In this document: piece after piece, positions 10,744 through 22,500 of the stretch
Numbering within the stretch: position 1 is the first letter of the stretch
How the letters are laid out: every line of letters begins with the position of its first letter
Source of the DNA: Wyeomyia smithii
Taxonomy: Eukaryota > Arthropoda > Insecta > Diptera > Culicidae
Reading direction: 5' to 3'
DNA length: 64,000 nt
NCBI RefSeq assembly: GCF_029784165.1
Contig: NC_073695.1
Coordinates: forward strand, 196,627,357-196,691,356
Position numbers and translations under genes: made by a program
Notes under the pieces: model-generated
The model's input: the letters and a program-made list of their open reading frames with translations, nothing else
What the model was told of the DNA's origin: nothing
Databases searched by the model: none

Positions 10744-12153
10744 TTGCTCTTATGCACACTATCTTTTATAATAGCTAAACGGTTTATTATGGACCAGCTC
10801 GGGCAGCATACCTGAGTGAAATATTTTACTGTTCACAAAGAAGTAATTCTAGCTCCATTCATAACAATCGATGTTTTAACAACTAGTTCAACTGACCACA
10901 ACCAACACCGGAGATCAACTACCACGGCATAACTCCTGATGACGAATCAACTGACGCTATCAGTGCCGCTAACCAAAGTAAGACGATTCTACTGAAAAAG
11001 ATGTCTTGATATGCAGGCCATATGTTTGCCGGTTTATCGATAGCATCAAGAGCAACAAATAGAACGATAACATTCGCTGCAAGGTGAAATTATTCGGGCG
11101 AAAAATTCGTTCTGGTAATACGAAAACGTCTGCAACTGAGATTGTAATGTTCCGCTGCAGTAATAGTTGACCATTTGTGCAACCGAATATCGTTTTACGT
11201 ATGAGCAAGCACACAGAAGCTGGAACTCATTCAACTGGCTTTTAATTCATTTGGCTGTGAAAATATTTTAATTCCAACAAATTGTTTATTTACTCTTGAT
11301 TATTTTCTTTTATATTTTATAGTTTTTCTACGATTAAATTTATTTAATCGCGTAATGGAGTTTCATCGCATTTATTTCCCAACAAACTACCAAGCGTTCC
11401 CTTTGAAACGGCTGTGCAAGTTGTAAGCAACTAAGGTTTCAGAATATTCGTCTATACAAATAAAAAAAGACTACCTAAAGTTTTTAAATATACTGTAAAA
11501 GTAAGGCCGAATATTGCTTGGTTTTACGAACGTGACCAGGACCAGGCATGGATCATGTAAATACGAAATGTGGCTTCTCCTGCTTTCCGCACTATAAGAA
11601 CAATGGTTTACGATGAAACCTCATGTAAAATGGATTGAGAAATGTTCATCATTAATCATCAACTTTCAAGAAAAACAAATTATTTGTATCGTTTGCATGT
11701 TTACTTCGTAATTATCGGTGCGAATCTACAGATAAGCCAATTATTTCATAAGAATCAACTCCTATTTTAGATCTTCGAGCCACTGTAATTTACGGCCAAT
11801 AACGATCAGCTGAACGAGAGTTTTAGTCAGTGTCGAAAAATTATGATTAAACAGTTTTCAATCAAAATAAATATAATTTCAAAAAAAAAAAACTTACAAT
11901 AAGTAGTGGCAATTCTATTATCAAGCAGAAACTAATAACATTTAAACCACTTTTTTTTCAGACGGTTCAGATAGATTGGATAATACAAAGACTTTTTATA
12001 GTTTTCTCGTCGAGAAAGCGTTTTTAAACTATCTGTATCTATTATTCAGTTTCGTTCGTAAACATTCACAGACCAAAATTGTATGCATAAGCTATAGATG
12101 ATCACGCTTCGGTAGACAATACCTTAATGTATGCCCCTGGGCTGCTGTTGCTG
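10744..12153. other. Intergenic, no feature recognised
   Basis: AT-rich sequence between the long-TIR transposon and the 3' end of AHSA1. Only short frames (for example 10969-11214) were found and none has recognisable motifs. No AATAAA on the minus strand was found close to the AHSA1 stop. Confidence 0.5.
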
Positions 12154-13623
12154 TTAATATAGGAAGGTGCCGAATCCAAAAGCAGATCGAATACTATCCC
12201 AATAATAGCGGCTCCAATTAGTCTTGGTTGCTTCAAACTCAGCGGCCGGTATCATCGTTTGGGTCAATTTTAGCTCAGTATGATCTTCCTGTAGTAGAAA
12301 AATAAGATGAAACTTTTAATCCTGCTGTATTGTTATGATTTGGTACATTTTTCATTTGACGAATGTATATTATTACGAAGATTTTTATGGGCCCTATTGC
12401 TAGTCAGTGTCGAGTCAAGCGAAATATCGATTTAGGAAAGTCGATTAAAACTTGACAGAGTCACGAACCAGCAAGCAGTCGACTCAGCCGAGCACTCGAC
12501 TGAAATTCACTCGACGCGACTACCGTTATCGCAAAATTGGTCAGTCGAATAAAGTGACTCTCGACTCGTCTTATGTAATAGAGCCTTTTATACGAGTTTC
12601 TTATGCTATGTGCAAATGATATTTTCCATTACAAATACCATTGTTGGAATACATACCATCTCAATCAACTCCATTACTACATTTGAAAAATGTCCCGCAG
12701 GCCATTGCTTCAATCGCCATGTTTGAGTAATTTTCTTGTTAGGAACGATATCAACATATGTTCCACTAACATTGCCACCAAACAATACGAACCTAGAAGT
12801 TAGAACAAATATTAGTAACACAGCTATGGAAGTTACTAGGTCCACGTTCAACATACTCTCCTCCCTTGAAGAGATCCAATTTAACATGACCCCTTGTGAA
12901 GGCGGTCACCATATCCGTGCGGGTAAGCGCATCGTACAGCTCATGAGCCCGACATTGAAACCGTTCTACGGTTTCAAGCGTTTTCACATCAAGCTTCAAA
13001 CCAGTTTGTTTGGTCCCGCTGGTCACAGTCTCTAATTCGATTTTCTGCCTATTGAAACCACTAGCATAAACCGTCTCTTTATCCGGTTTTACAGTCGTTA
13101 TTCCGTTCTGCTCTTCGCCTTTCTTCGGCAGAATGAGGCCTTTAGCAAAATCACTCTTCAGTGTTTCCACGTACGTTTGAAGCTGTTTCCGCAGCTTATC
13201 ACGTCCTATATTGTACATGAACACTTTCAGCTTTTCCGAAGCATTGTTGGATGTGTCCACTGACACTGTTAGTTCAACTTCGTCGATATCGTTTTCCTCG
13301 GACAAATTAGGAATTGTAACCTTTCCAGTTACATCCTCATCGTCAACTATCCCACTCCATTTAAGTACGATATTCCACTCGTAGAAGAATATTAGCTTTC
13401 CTTTCCTATTGTTGGCTGTTGCTTCACCATCAAGCTTTTCAACCTCGACAATTTTACATTCCTGTCCAGATTTACTGATGACAAAATCTTGCAACAATGC
13501 TTTTAACTTGTCCTTTGACCAGGGTGTTGCATTTTTCTCGGTCCAATGCCAGTTGTTTACGTTGGTTGCATCCGGTCGTTCTTCAACAATCCAACGAGGA
13601 TCACCTTCGCCCCACTTGGCCAT
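12154..13623 (-). CDS. AHSA1: Activator of Hsp90 ATPase (Aha1)
   Basis: A cytosolic co-chaperone that binds Hsp90 and stimulates its ATPase cycle. Three coding exons on the minus strand: 13623-12857, 12792-12657 and 12288-12154, joined across introns of 64 bp (12856-12793, GTATGT..TAG) and 368 bp (12656-12289, GTATGT..CAG). The joined frame gives 344 residues plus stop, close to the roughly 340-residue family length. The N-terminus MAKWGEGDPRWIVEERPD and NNWHWTEK are the Aha1_N signature that contacts the Hsp90 middle domain. The C-terminal AHSA1/START-like domain spans both later junctions: FGGNVSGTY and WRLKQWPAGHF in exon 2, then NWSRYYWDSIRSAFGFG in exon 3. The first junction restores KGGE-FVLFGG in frame. 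The start at 13623 is the ATG giving the conserved WGEGDPRW start. Function is from family knowledge; no frame break was seen. Confidence 0.95.
12370..12575. other. CGACT/AGTCG-rich segment inside AHSA1 intron 2
   Basis: About 200 bp carrying many copies of cgactc, gtcgac or gagtcg in both orientations (tgtcgagtc, agtcgactcag, cactcgac, ctcgactcg), embedded in the second intron. It could be a small degenerate palindromic insertion. Confidence 0.45.
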
Positions 13624-13804
13624 CTTTAACGATGCTGTAATTCACGCACAGCTGACGCAGGTCTTCCAGAAAATGTCTTTTAGAGGTTAACCTTGCTTTG
13701 ATTTTTTCGAAATATTGTTCTCTGTTTTGAAGAAAAGGATCGTTTGATGATACGCCAAAATTATCGTGTTCAGGAAATGTAAACCGTTCAATAGTTTTTT
13801 GCAA
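13601..13804 (-). other. Open frame in the AHSA1 5' leader (unrecognised)
   Basis: An open minus-strand frame without an internal ATG (it would start at TTG, 13804) encodes about 67 residues. These include RFTFPEHDNFGVSS and SKRHFLEDLRQLC, and the frame ends GQVGRR 20 bp after the AHSA1 start codon in a different frame. The composition looks protein-like, so it may be an exon of an upstream or overlapping transcript, or merely leader sequence. I do not recognise it. Confidence 0.25.
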
Positions 13805-14455
13805 AAGTATAAAAGTTCATCAAAATTTGTCTCGTTGACTTACAAAAATGAATTTAAGCAACACCGTCTTCGACACAGAATAATTCTAGACTGTTCGGCA
13901 ACATTCGGGAATTCGGAACATCAGTTTCGCTACCATCAATGACAGCCACTGTCACTACAGAACCGGGCTGCCAGTATTTTTTATGCCGAATTTATGCCTC
14001 ATTGCGAAGACTCAGAAAAATTTTCACTACAAAATTACGTGAAAAATCACTTAGGTCGCGTTTTTTATGAGACAGCATAAATATTACACGTAACTGCAAC
14101 AATTTGTGTCCCTTAAAATAGATATGTTCTTCACATACAATTCATGTACTGCAGATAAACGTCACAGAACAAAAAAAAATACTAGATGAATTTGCGGTGT
14201 ATATCAACATATCATATTGTTGGCATTAAAAATTACGTGAAAATCTTCTAAAACTAAGGCCGTTACAAATTTTATTTTCATTTTATGTCACCCCCCCCCC
14301 CCCCCCCCCCCAAAAAATCTTGAATATTGGAAGGGGAAGAAAAAAAAGCTCATACCGTTTTATTCATTTTATTTGTTCTCCGACAACATTAATGCTTAAT
14401 TTAGCAATGAACAAGTCCAGTGACAGAGAGAGTGTCGTCAAAAGGCAAGCGAAAT
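13805..14455. other. Intergenic with a poly(C) tract
   Basis: No gene recognised. A run of about 21 C residues begins at 14291 and is followed by A-rich sequence. The rest is AT-rich and unremarkable. Confidence 0.7.
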
Positions 14456-14711
14456 AGATAATAATGATTTTTTTTTTTTTTTTTTTTTTAAAGGGGGGAT
14501 TTGTTAGTAGCTCAAGTATTTATGATAAATATTAGTAAATAATGAGTATGTGTGTCCAATCACAAATGGTGACTTCTCAACACTGTTAGAAATTTGTAAT
14601 TTTAATTGTTAGGATTTGTTTGCTTTCGCAATTAGGACTTATCATTCGTAGGGATTTAAACCTACTTGTCAGAAAAGGGGAAGTTAACTTACAACTAACT
14701 TAATTGCTAAC

Positions 14712-15995
14712 TTATTGGCTATAAAGAGAGCTTATCGTAGCAATTGAGGATTGCAACGATTTTTGTCGAAAATTGTTAATAATTCTATTTGACATAGCTT
14801 CTAATGGTTCAACACCAGTAAGTCTATGTAATTCGAGTGTACCAAACCAAGGAGGACGCTTCAAAATCATTTTCAGAATTTTATTCTGAATCCTTTGGAG
14901 CGTTTTCTTCCTTGTTGAACAGCAACTTGACCAGATCGGTACAGCATAAAGCATTGCTGGTCTAAAAATTTGTTTGTAAATCAAAAGTTTGTTCTTTAAA
15001 CAAAGTTTAGAATTCCTGTTAATGAGAGGATATAAACATCTCGTATATTTGATGCACTTGGCTTGTATACTCTCAATGTGCTCTTTGAAAATAAGTTTTT
15101 TATCATAAATTAGTCCCAAGTACTTAACCTTGTCGGACCAACTTAAAATAACCCCATTCATCTTGACAACGTGATTCTTGAGGAAAGAAGCCCTAGGCTT
15201 ATGCGGAAAAATTATCATTTGAGTTTTAGAAGCATTGGGAGAGATTTTCCACTTTTGCAAGTAGGAAGAAAAAATATCTAAACTTTTCTGCAATCGACTG
15301 CATATGACACGAAGACTTTTTCCTTTTACGGAAATGCTTGTGTCATCGCAGAACAATGACTTTGTGCATCCTGGAGGCAAATCAGGAAGATCTGAAGTGA
15401 ATATGTTGTACAGGACTGGACCCAAGACTGAACCTTGAGGTACACCTGCTCTGACAGGAAATCTATCAGATTTTGAATTCTGACAGACAACCTGCAGAGT
15501 TCGATCAGTAAGATAATTTTTTAAAATTTTGATTAGGAAAATTGGAAAATTAAAAGTTTGCAATTTCGCAATCAAACCTTTATGCCGAACACTGTCGAAT
15601 GCTTTTTCTATGTCTAAAAGAGCAGCTCCAGTGGAATAACCTTCAGATTTGTTAGCTCGTATCATATTAGTAACTCTGAGCAATTGATGAGTTGTGGAAT
15701 GCCCATGGCGAAATCCAAACTGTTCATTTGCAAAAATTGAATTTTCGTTGATGTGTGACATCATTCGGTTAAGAATAATTCTCTCAAACAGTTTACTTAT
15801 TGAAGAAAGCAAACTGATTGGTCGATAACTTGAAACTTCAGCTGGGTTCTTATCCGGTTTTAAAATGGGAGTGATTTTTGCATTTTTCCATAATTTGGGA
15901 AAATATGCAATTTTGAAGCAGCAATTGAAAATTTTCACTAAAAATTCCATTGTGCTCTCAGGGAGATGTTTGATTAGTATATTAAAGATTCCATT
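14712..15995 (-). pseudogene. Jockey-type ORF2, RT C-terminal part (copy 2)
   Basis: The frame 15950-14712 encodes the RT palm and thumb: SSYRPISLLSSISKLFERII, GFRHGHSTTHQLLRV, LLDIEKAFDSVRH (first catalytic Asp), AGVPQGSVLGPVLYNIFTSD, SLFCDDTSI (the FxDD box, with Cys in place of the usual Ala) and KYLGLIYDKKLIF. It ends with the C-terminal segment WSSCCSTRKKTLQRIQNK and a TAA at about 14712. The link to the upstream frame is lost by a one-base deletion near 15995, in the KAPGDDG segment. Confidence 0.88.
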
Positions 15996-17114
15996 GCACC
16001 AGGTGCTTTCATATTTTTGAAATTTTTAATAATTGATTTAATCTCATGCAAGTTAGTTTCAATTATTTCTGCAGGTAAAAAATTCTGGGAAGAAATTAAA
16101 TCAAATTGACGTGTGACTTCATTTTCAATTGGACTCACAAAATTCAAATTTGAGTTATGAACACTCTCAAACTGCTGAGCAAGTCTTTGAGCCTTTTGTT
16201 CATTGGATAGAAGAAAACGTTCACCATCTTTTAAAACTGGGATAGGCTTTGAAGGTTTCTTAAGAATCTTCGACAGCTTCCAAAATGGTTTTGAATATGG
16301 TTTCAATTTTTCAACTTTAGTCTCAAAATTTTGATTTCTCAGAAGAGTAAATCTATGTTTAATCTCTTTCTGTAAATCTTTATAAATAGTTTTAAAAACA
16401 GGGTCACGAGAACGTTGATATTGACGTCTGCGGACATTTTTCAAACGAATTAGAAGTTGAAGATTTTCGTCAATTATTGGTGTATCAAATTTCACTTGAG
16501 CTTTTGGAACAGAATAATTCCTGGCATCAACAATTGCACATTTTAATGCTTCCAAAGCGGAATCAATATTCACTTCGTTTTGCAAATCAAGCTCATTATT
16601 GAAATTTCTCTCAATATGAGTTTTGTATCTTTCCCAATTAGCCTTGTTATAATTAAAAACAGAGCTCATAGGGTTTAAAACTGATTCATGTGATAAAGAA
16701 AAAGTTATTGGAAGATGGTCAGAATCGAAGTCAGCATGTGTGATCAAATCACTACATACATGACTTTGATCTGTTAGCACCAAATCAATTGTTGAAGGGT
16801 TTCTTACAGAAGAAAAGCATGTAGGACTATTCGGAGACAAAATAGAATAGTATCCCGAAGAACAATCATTGAATAAAATTTTGCCATTGGAATTACTTTG
16901 AGAATTATTCCATGAACGATGTTAAGCGTTAAAATCGCCGATTATGAAAAATTTCGAACGATTTCTGGTGAGTTTTTGTAAATCACCTTTAAAATAATTT
17001 TTGAGCTCGCGTGTGCATTGAAATGGTAAATATGCTGCGGCAATAAATAAAATCCCAAGTTCAGTTTGAACTTCAATTCCCAAAGTTTCAATAACTTTCG
17101 TCTCAAGATGGGGA
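15974..17114 (-). pseudogene. Jockey-type ORF2, endonuclease part (copy 2)
   Basis: Minus-strand sequence from the 5'-truncation point at 17114 encodes the C-terminal half of the endonuclease. An in-frame TAA (16922-16924) replaces the Lys codon of GDFNAKHRSW. The open part 16840-15974 includes STIDLVLTDQSHVCSDL, FDSDHLPITFSLS and the spacer to RT, with an intact KPFWKLSKILKK where copy 1 has a stop. The two copies therefore carry different lesions. Confidence 0.85.
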
Positions 17115-17127
17115 AGATAATAATGAT

Positions 17128-17482
17128 AATAAAGCGTTATTTTTCAACATATATTTGAGTGCAAGTTTGTCATAACTTGCACACAAACTTTTATCAAAGA
17201 TATTTCTTTTTTTCGTCTCGGTGTTATTTATTTTTTGCCACCCCCTTTGCTAAGTTTGATAACCTTGGACATAAAAAGATTTCGAAGTTTGTATCAGCCT
17301 AATTGGAATCTCACATAATGAATACTCCAGTAATAATCACATAAAATTTTACAAATGATACAAACGGATTTTTTATGTGTGTCCGTAATGTGCTAATTGT
17401 TATGTAAAATATTATGTCGAATTACTATATACTCAACCTTGTTACTCAATTTTTACTTCTATTTACTTTATTATAATGTTCC
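17128..17482. other. Intergenic, no feature recognised
   Basis: AT-rich sequence between the Jockey copy and the next insertion. No motif or repeat was noticed. Confidence 0.5.
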
Positions 17483-18700
17483 GATATACTTAAAGCTGGA
17501 AAGATCCCTGAGCTTGGTGGTTGAGCTCCTATCTCGGGTTCTTATAGCTTTACGGAATCCTAAGATGGAGCCACAAAACTATTGTATGAGAGTTTTGACA
17601 GCCCAAGGGCGCGTGCTCCCGGGTGGCGGATACCTATGTTGTAGTCTTTCCTACTCTGATCTCGGCAATCTCCTATGTGAGAAAGTTTCTTAACAATTAA
17701 CAATTAACAATTAATTAACACTAAAGAATTTTTCTCACACGTGGACCAGACCACTTAGTGCAAGCTCTTTTCTTGTCTATATCCATGAATGCATTACAGT
17801 CCCACATGATACTTCGTTAATTATTAGATAAAATGAATTAATGCTTCTACTTTTTTCTGGCAGTGTGACTCTTATGCATTTATGGATGGACTGTAGTTAA
17901 ACGTGAACTTAAATTCTTCACTTTTTACTGTTAGTTTCATGTGCAAAGTTGTATTGTTGTATGTAGTATTATTTAGTAAACGTGTACGTGGTTTCTTTAT
18001 AGACTACATCGTTCAAATATACATTCTTTTTCTCTTTCCCTTTTTGTTTTTTTTTTATATTTAACTTTCACGATTTTATTCCGAGTTTCATAATGAAACT
18101 TCGAGTTTAGATGTCTAGATATGTGTTGAATTCACCAACACAGCGAAATTTGATCAAGAAACCACAGTTCTTCGTTTTGAAAGCTAAGTATTATTTTATC
18201 ATGTTTTTTTTTGTTCATTGATTAGCATATGTTGTTATTATTATGTTCTGTTTTTATTTTTATTATTGTTACGATTATTATTGGTAATATCATTATTTTT
18301 ATTATTATCGTCTTATCATCATTATTTTTCAGCATAGTAAACTCAACAAACAAACAGATGCACATACATTTACACACACACGCACTCACACTTACACACA
18401 CTTATTAACATTCAGAGATCCTTGCCTTTCCTTATCCTTCGGCAGTTAATTGACTAGTTATAACTCAGGGGTCTTGCCAAGATGCTACCCTAACGAGACA
18501 GTATTTTTGCAACTTGCCCAGGGTTATTCTAGTTAATTACACAGATTTTAATTGACCAGCTGGTTACTGAGGCTGTGATGCCAATCCTCTTATCACTGGT
18601 ATAGCATGAATGGTGCCTCATCACACCAGTGACCCGGCCCTTGGCCCCCTTGTATACCTCACAAATACAAATACAAAGATATACTTAAAGCTGGAAAGAT
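17483..18700 (+). mobile_element. 1.17-kb insertion flanked by 23-bp target-site duplications
   Basis: gatatacttaaagctggaaa+gat occurs at 17483-17505 and again at 18678-18700. Between them lie 1172 bp that begin ccctgagcttggtggttgagctc and end in an (acaaat)-type tail. The insertion contains TTA-rich stretches near 18230-18330 and a (CA)n-like patch near 18370-18400, and no long ORF. A long perfect duplication plus a simple-repeat 3' tail indicates target-primed insertion of a non-LTR element derivative or large SINE read on the plus strand. The GC-richer first 180 bp (box-A-like tggtggttgagctc) could be an internal promoter region; this is an inference. Confidence 0.82.
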
Positions 18701-18918
18701 AGTCTGTGTCGATTTGACGCCTCGATTTCAGCAATATTGCACTCTTTTCTTGTCTTTAAATTTCTTTTTTTGAATTTTAAATCCTAAATTCTGATTTTTG
18801 TTATTAATCGATGAGTTAACACCGTAATAACCATACGTCGATAACTTATAAAGAAAAAGTTGGATTTTCAATCATTTGAAAGTCGGGAATCCCGACTCGG
18901 GAGTCAATTTAACGCATG
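18701..18918. other. Short intergenic stretch before the LTR element
   Basis: No feature recognised. It contains the palindrome-rich segment aaagtcgggaatcccgactc at about 18890-18900. Confidence 0.4.
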
Positions 18919-18923
18919 ATTAT

Positions 18924-19161
18924 TGTTACGAGTCTAATTAATAAGACGAGTGGTTGTAATACTAAAAGCTTATATTTACATCTAATAAAAGAATAACTTC
19001 GCGATGGGTTTGCGAGGAACACTTAGTCGACCGGATTGCTTCATATGATTCGCTCTTCTCCTACTCGATGACAATGTTGCCAGTCATTCCGATGACGCAC
19101 TAGTATCTAGTGACAGGTAGTAGATGTCTCGAATGCCTGTTCATCAGGTCGCATCCCAACA
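18924..19161 (-). repeat. 3' LTR (238 bp)
   Basis: Starts tgttacgagtctaatta and ends gcatcccaaca on the plus strand. The polypurine tract of the minus-strand element (aaacggggagg) is the adjacent sequence at 19162-19172. Confidence 0.95.
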
Positions 19162-19170
19162 CCTCCCCGT

Positions 19171-21081
19171 TTAGTATAGGTGATACGGTCTATAACGCCC
19201 GGGAAGCTTCCGGGTTCTTGTTGAACGTCGCTCCTCAGGAACCTCTCTGTTTATTGCGGTAGGGACATCGGCTCCATTAGCAAACACTTCTTGTAGTAGC
19301 TCACGTTGTATCTCGTTCAATGGCACGTCCTCCAAAGTGAGTTCCACTTGATCTTCGGGTGAATTTATACCACAGGCATTTAACAAAAGATCTAAGGGTA
19401 CCGAAGTATCAGACACGGTGTCATTGCTTACGCTGTCCCCATGTCGTTTTCGTAACTGGTTGCTGTGTGATCTTAAAAGCTGCTGACGTTCAGGAATCCA
19501 TACGTTATAGATGACGGCACCAATTCGTTCTACTATTTCACCTGCTACCCAGCTCCAATTTGTACCTTGATACACTTTGGCGAACACCTTGTCTTTCACA
19601 TCAAAGCTTTTTGGTTTTGCTCCGTGTTTTCGATTATACTGCTGATCTTGAATGGAGTCCGGGCATTTGCTGGAACTGCTTGGTGGCCGGATAAGTTCAA
19701 GTGAAGTGCGAAGCCGTCCACTCAAAATTACTTCACCGGGAGATTTAGAATCTGGAGCACTACGGCAAGGAGTAGAACGGTAACAGAGAAGAAACGTATC
19801 AATGGCTTCCTGCAATTCTTCCCCTCCTGCCTGGATTTTTTTCACTGCGCGTTTAAATGTGTCGACGAATCTCTCCGCCTGTCCATTGCTTTGCGGATGA
19901 TAGGGTGCTGTCTTGAGATGTATGATACCGTTTACTTCACAAAACCGTTCGAACTTATCGCTGGTAAACTGTGTACCGTTATCCGATACCATAACTTCCG
20001 GCATACCAAACCTGGCGAAAATACTTCTAAGTATAGCCAAAGTTGCTGACGTGGTAATCCGCTTAGTTGCCACTACCTCTGGCCATTTTGATAGTGCATC
20101 CACCAGAACCAAGAAATACATATCGTTCACAGGGCCTGCATAGTCTATATGTACCCTTTGCCACGATTTCTCTGGAATTGGCCACGACTCGAGGGATGTT
20201 TTTGTATCTGACTTTGCTACCATGGCGCACTCATTACAACCACGTACCATCTCATTAATATGGTAGTCGATGTTTGGCCAATAAACAAAATTGCATGCCA
20301 ACGAACGGGTACGTTCGACGCCTGGATGACCTTTATAAAGTTGTTCAAGTACACGTTTCTGCAATTTTTTTGGTATCACAATCCTCTCTGCATACAATAA
20401 ACACTTCTGAGCTAAACTAAGCGCATCTCGCCGAGAAAAAAACTGCTGAATCTCGGGACTGCCTACGATTTCTCTCTTGCTTTGGGGCCAACCATTTTTT
20501 ATGTAAGTTTTCACTTTCTGCAGAGTATCATCCTTCGCGGTCTCTTCGGCTATCATTCTATAAGTGACAGGCAAGAAACCGACGGACTCGCTAACAATGC
20601 TACAGATGATTGACTCAAGCTCTATTGACGCGATAACATACTCTTCGTCGGGTTTAATATGCGAATTAATCAGACGAGATAAGATATCGGCGTGTCCGAC
20701 ATGATCCGTGGCTATATACTCGATGCTGAAATCGTATAATAGCATAGCTAGCGCCCACCTCTGTAAACGGTTGGCAGTGTAAGCAGGAATACCTTGTTTC
20801 GATCCAAATATAGCTAATAACGGTTTGTGATCTGTTTGTAAAACGAAGTGACGACCATAAACCATCCTATGGAACTTGGTCACAGCAAATATAAGTGCCA
20901 ATGCCTCTTTTTCAATTTGGCTATATTTCGATTCAGCCGGAGTGATGCTTCTGGATGCATGGTATATAGCCTTCTTCGAACCGTCCGGGAAACGATGTGC
21001 TATGCGGGCACCAATGCCCACATTGGACGCATCAGCTGAAACGACCATATCCAGTCGTGGATTGTAGTGCGTCAATAACAA
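19171..21081 (-). pseudogene. Pol, C-terminal part: RNase H and integrase
   Basis: The open frame encodes 636 residues. It starts in the RT/RNase H connection (SADASNVGIGARIAH, HASRSITPAESKYSQIEKEALALIFAV, TDHKPLL). The zinc-binding integrase N-terminus follows (HPGVERTRSLACNFVYW to CNEC, HHCC). The integrase core has DYAGP, SDNGTQFTS and HPQSNGQAERFV, giving the D, D and E residues. Last is a C-terminal chromatin/DNA-binding region with DKVFAKVYQ. The frame is intact within itself, but its junction with the RT frame near 21.1-21.2 kb needs a one-base shift, so as it stands the polyprotein is broken there. Confidence 0.9.
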
Positions 21082-22500
21082 TGAACTCTGTAGAACCTCC
21101 TTGAAACGATCGAACGAACGTTGGCATTTATCGGACCAACTGAAGCTGGTACCCTTTTTAGTAGTTCATCCAAAGGTTGCCGAAGATTCCTCATTTCCCT
21201 TATGTATTTCCCGTAATAATTCACAGCTCCTAAATAGGACCTAAGCGTAGGGACATCGTGTGGTGCAGGCATGCTGATGATGGCGGCGATTTTCTCTGGA
21301 TCCGGACGAATACCCTCACGATCCATTAATTGACCCAGATATTTCACCTGACTCATGAAAAAACTACACTTTTCAATTCTAACGGTAAATCCGTACTCTT
21401 GCAGACGTCCTAATACTTGCTGCAAATTATGTTTCAGTTCTGCTCTCGTTCGGCCTCCCACTAGGATATCATCAAGATACGGACAGGCGTATTCAATTCC
21501 ACTGAGCATGGCATCCATGATTTGTTGAAATTCGCCCGGCGCTGTACGAATGCCGGGTGAAAGACGATTGAAACGGTAGAGTCCTTTGTGTGTATTGATG
21601 ACAAGCAATTTTCGGCTTTCATCGTCTACCTCTACCTGAAGGTATGCATCGGACAGATCGATATGCCCAAAGATTGTGCAATTTGCCATGCGTGCGAAAA
21701 TGTCTTCAGGAAGTGGTAGTGGATGACTATTTGGCTTCAAAGCATTATTGAGACCCGTTGAAAAGTCTGCACAGATTCGCACTGAGCGATTCGGTCTTCG
21801 AACCACGACGATTGGAGCCGCCCAATCGGCATACGTAATCGGTGTGATTATACCCAAGCCTTCAAGTCTGCGAAGTTTCTCTTCCACTAACGCTTCTACA
21901 CTATAGGCCACTGGGCGCTTCGGCTTGAACACAGGCTGTGTATCTGGTTTGAGTGTAAGATGCACCTGCGTTTTCTTACAGAGGCCCATAGTGTTACTAA
22001 AAACATTTGGAAAACGAGCCTTCAAATCGGCAACATCATCATCGAAATCACTACTATGTACCAAACTACAAATTGATGATAATGGTACATCCCACAGACC
22101 GAATTTATCCATTGCATCGGAACCCAACACGTTAAGGTTGAGGTTAGTACCACACATGTAAATTTTGCACGTTTTAACTATGCCACCGATGCTGACAGTA
22201 GCCGGAAACATATCCGAAATGTTCAGCTTGCCACCGGAAGCCGTTTTAGCTACGCAGTCTGTCGGATTTGTTGCTAGACATCCCACTTTTTTCCAGTTTT
22301 CACGAGAGATAATGGTTATATCTGATCCCGAATCTAGCTGCGAATTTATTGGAACTCCGTTGATGTTTACCTTTGTGTACCGCCGACTTTGCTTTACGTT
22401 ACCGACGAAAACACTCTTACTTGAATGCTGCTGCTTCTTGGTGTTGAATGTTGATGATTTCTGCCGATTTTTCGCAGTAAAACAGGCACAATAGCCTTCG
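21072..22500 (-). pseudogene. Pol, N-terminal part: protease and reverse transcriptase
   Basis: The minus-strand frame (open 22637-21072) has the aspartic protease motif LDSGSDITII. The RT follows with ADWAAPIVVVRRPN, ICADFSTGLNNA, GHIDLSDAYLQVEV (catalytic Asp) and CPYLDDILVGG (YxDD). The thumb reads SFFMSQVKYLG and AVNYYGKYI. It ends out of frame shortly before the RNase H, where the last 20 or so residues no longer resemble RT. The part of the frame above about 22500 is a shifted continuation of gag. Confidence 0.9.

Larger units (their letters stand above)
14456..17127 (-). mobile_element. Jockey-type retrotransposon, copy 2 (5'-truncated, with target-site duplication)
   Basis: The insertion occupies about 14469-17114 on the minus strand. 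It is flanked by the perfect 13-bp direct repeat agataataatgat (14456-14468 and 17115-17127). The poly(A) tail is the T-run at about 14469-14489. A 3' untranslated region of about 220 bp follows. The 5' end is truncated within the endonuclease, at the ttccccatcttgagacg segment. It is a typical target-primed insertion with incomplete reverse transcription. It preserves the RT 3' half that copy 1 lacks. Confidence 0.95.
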
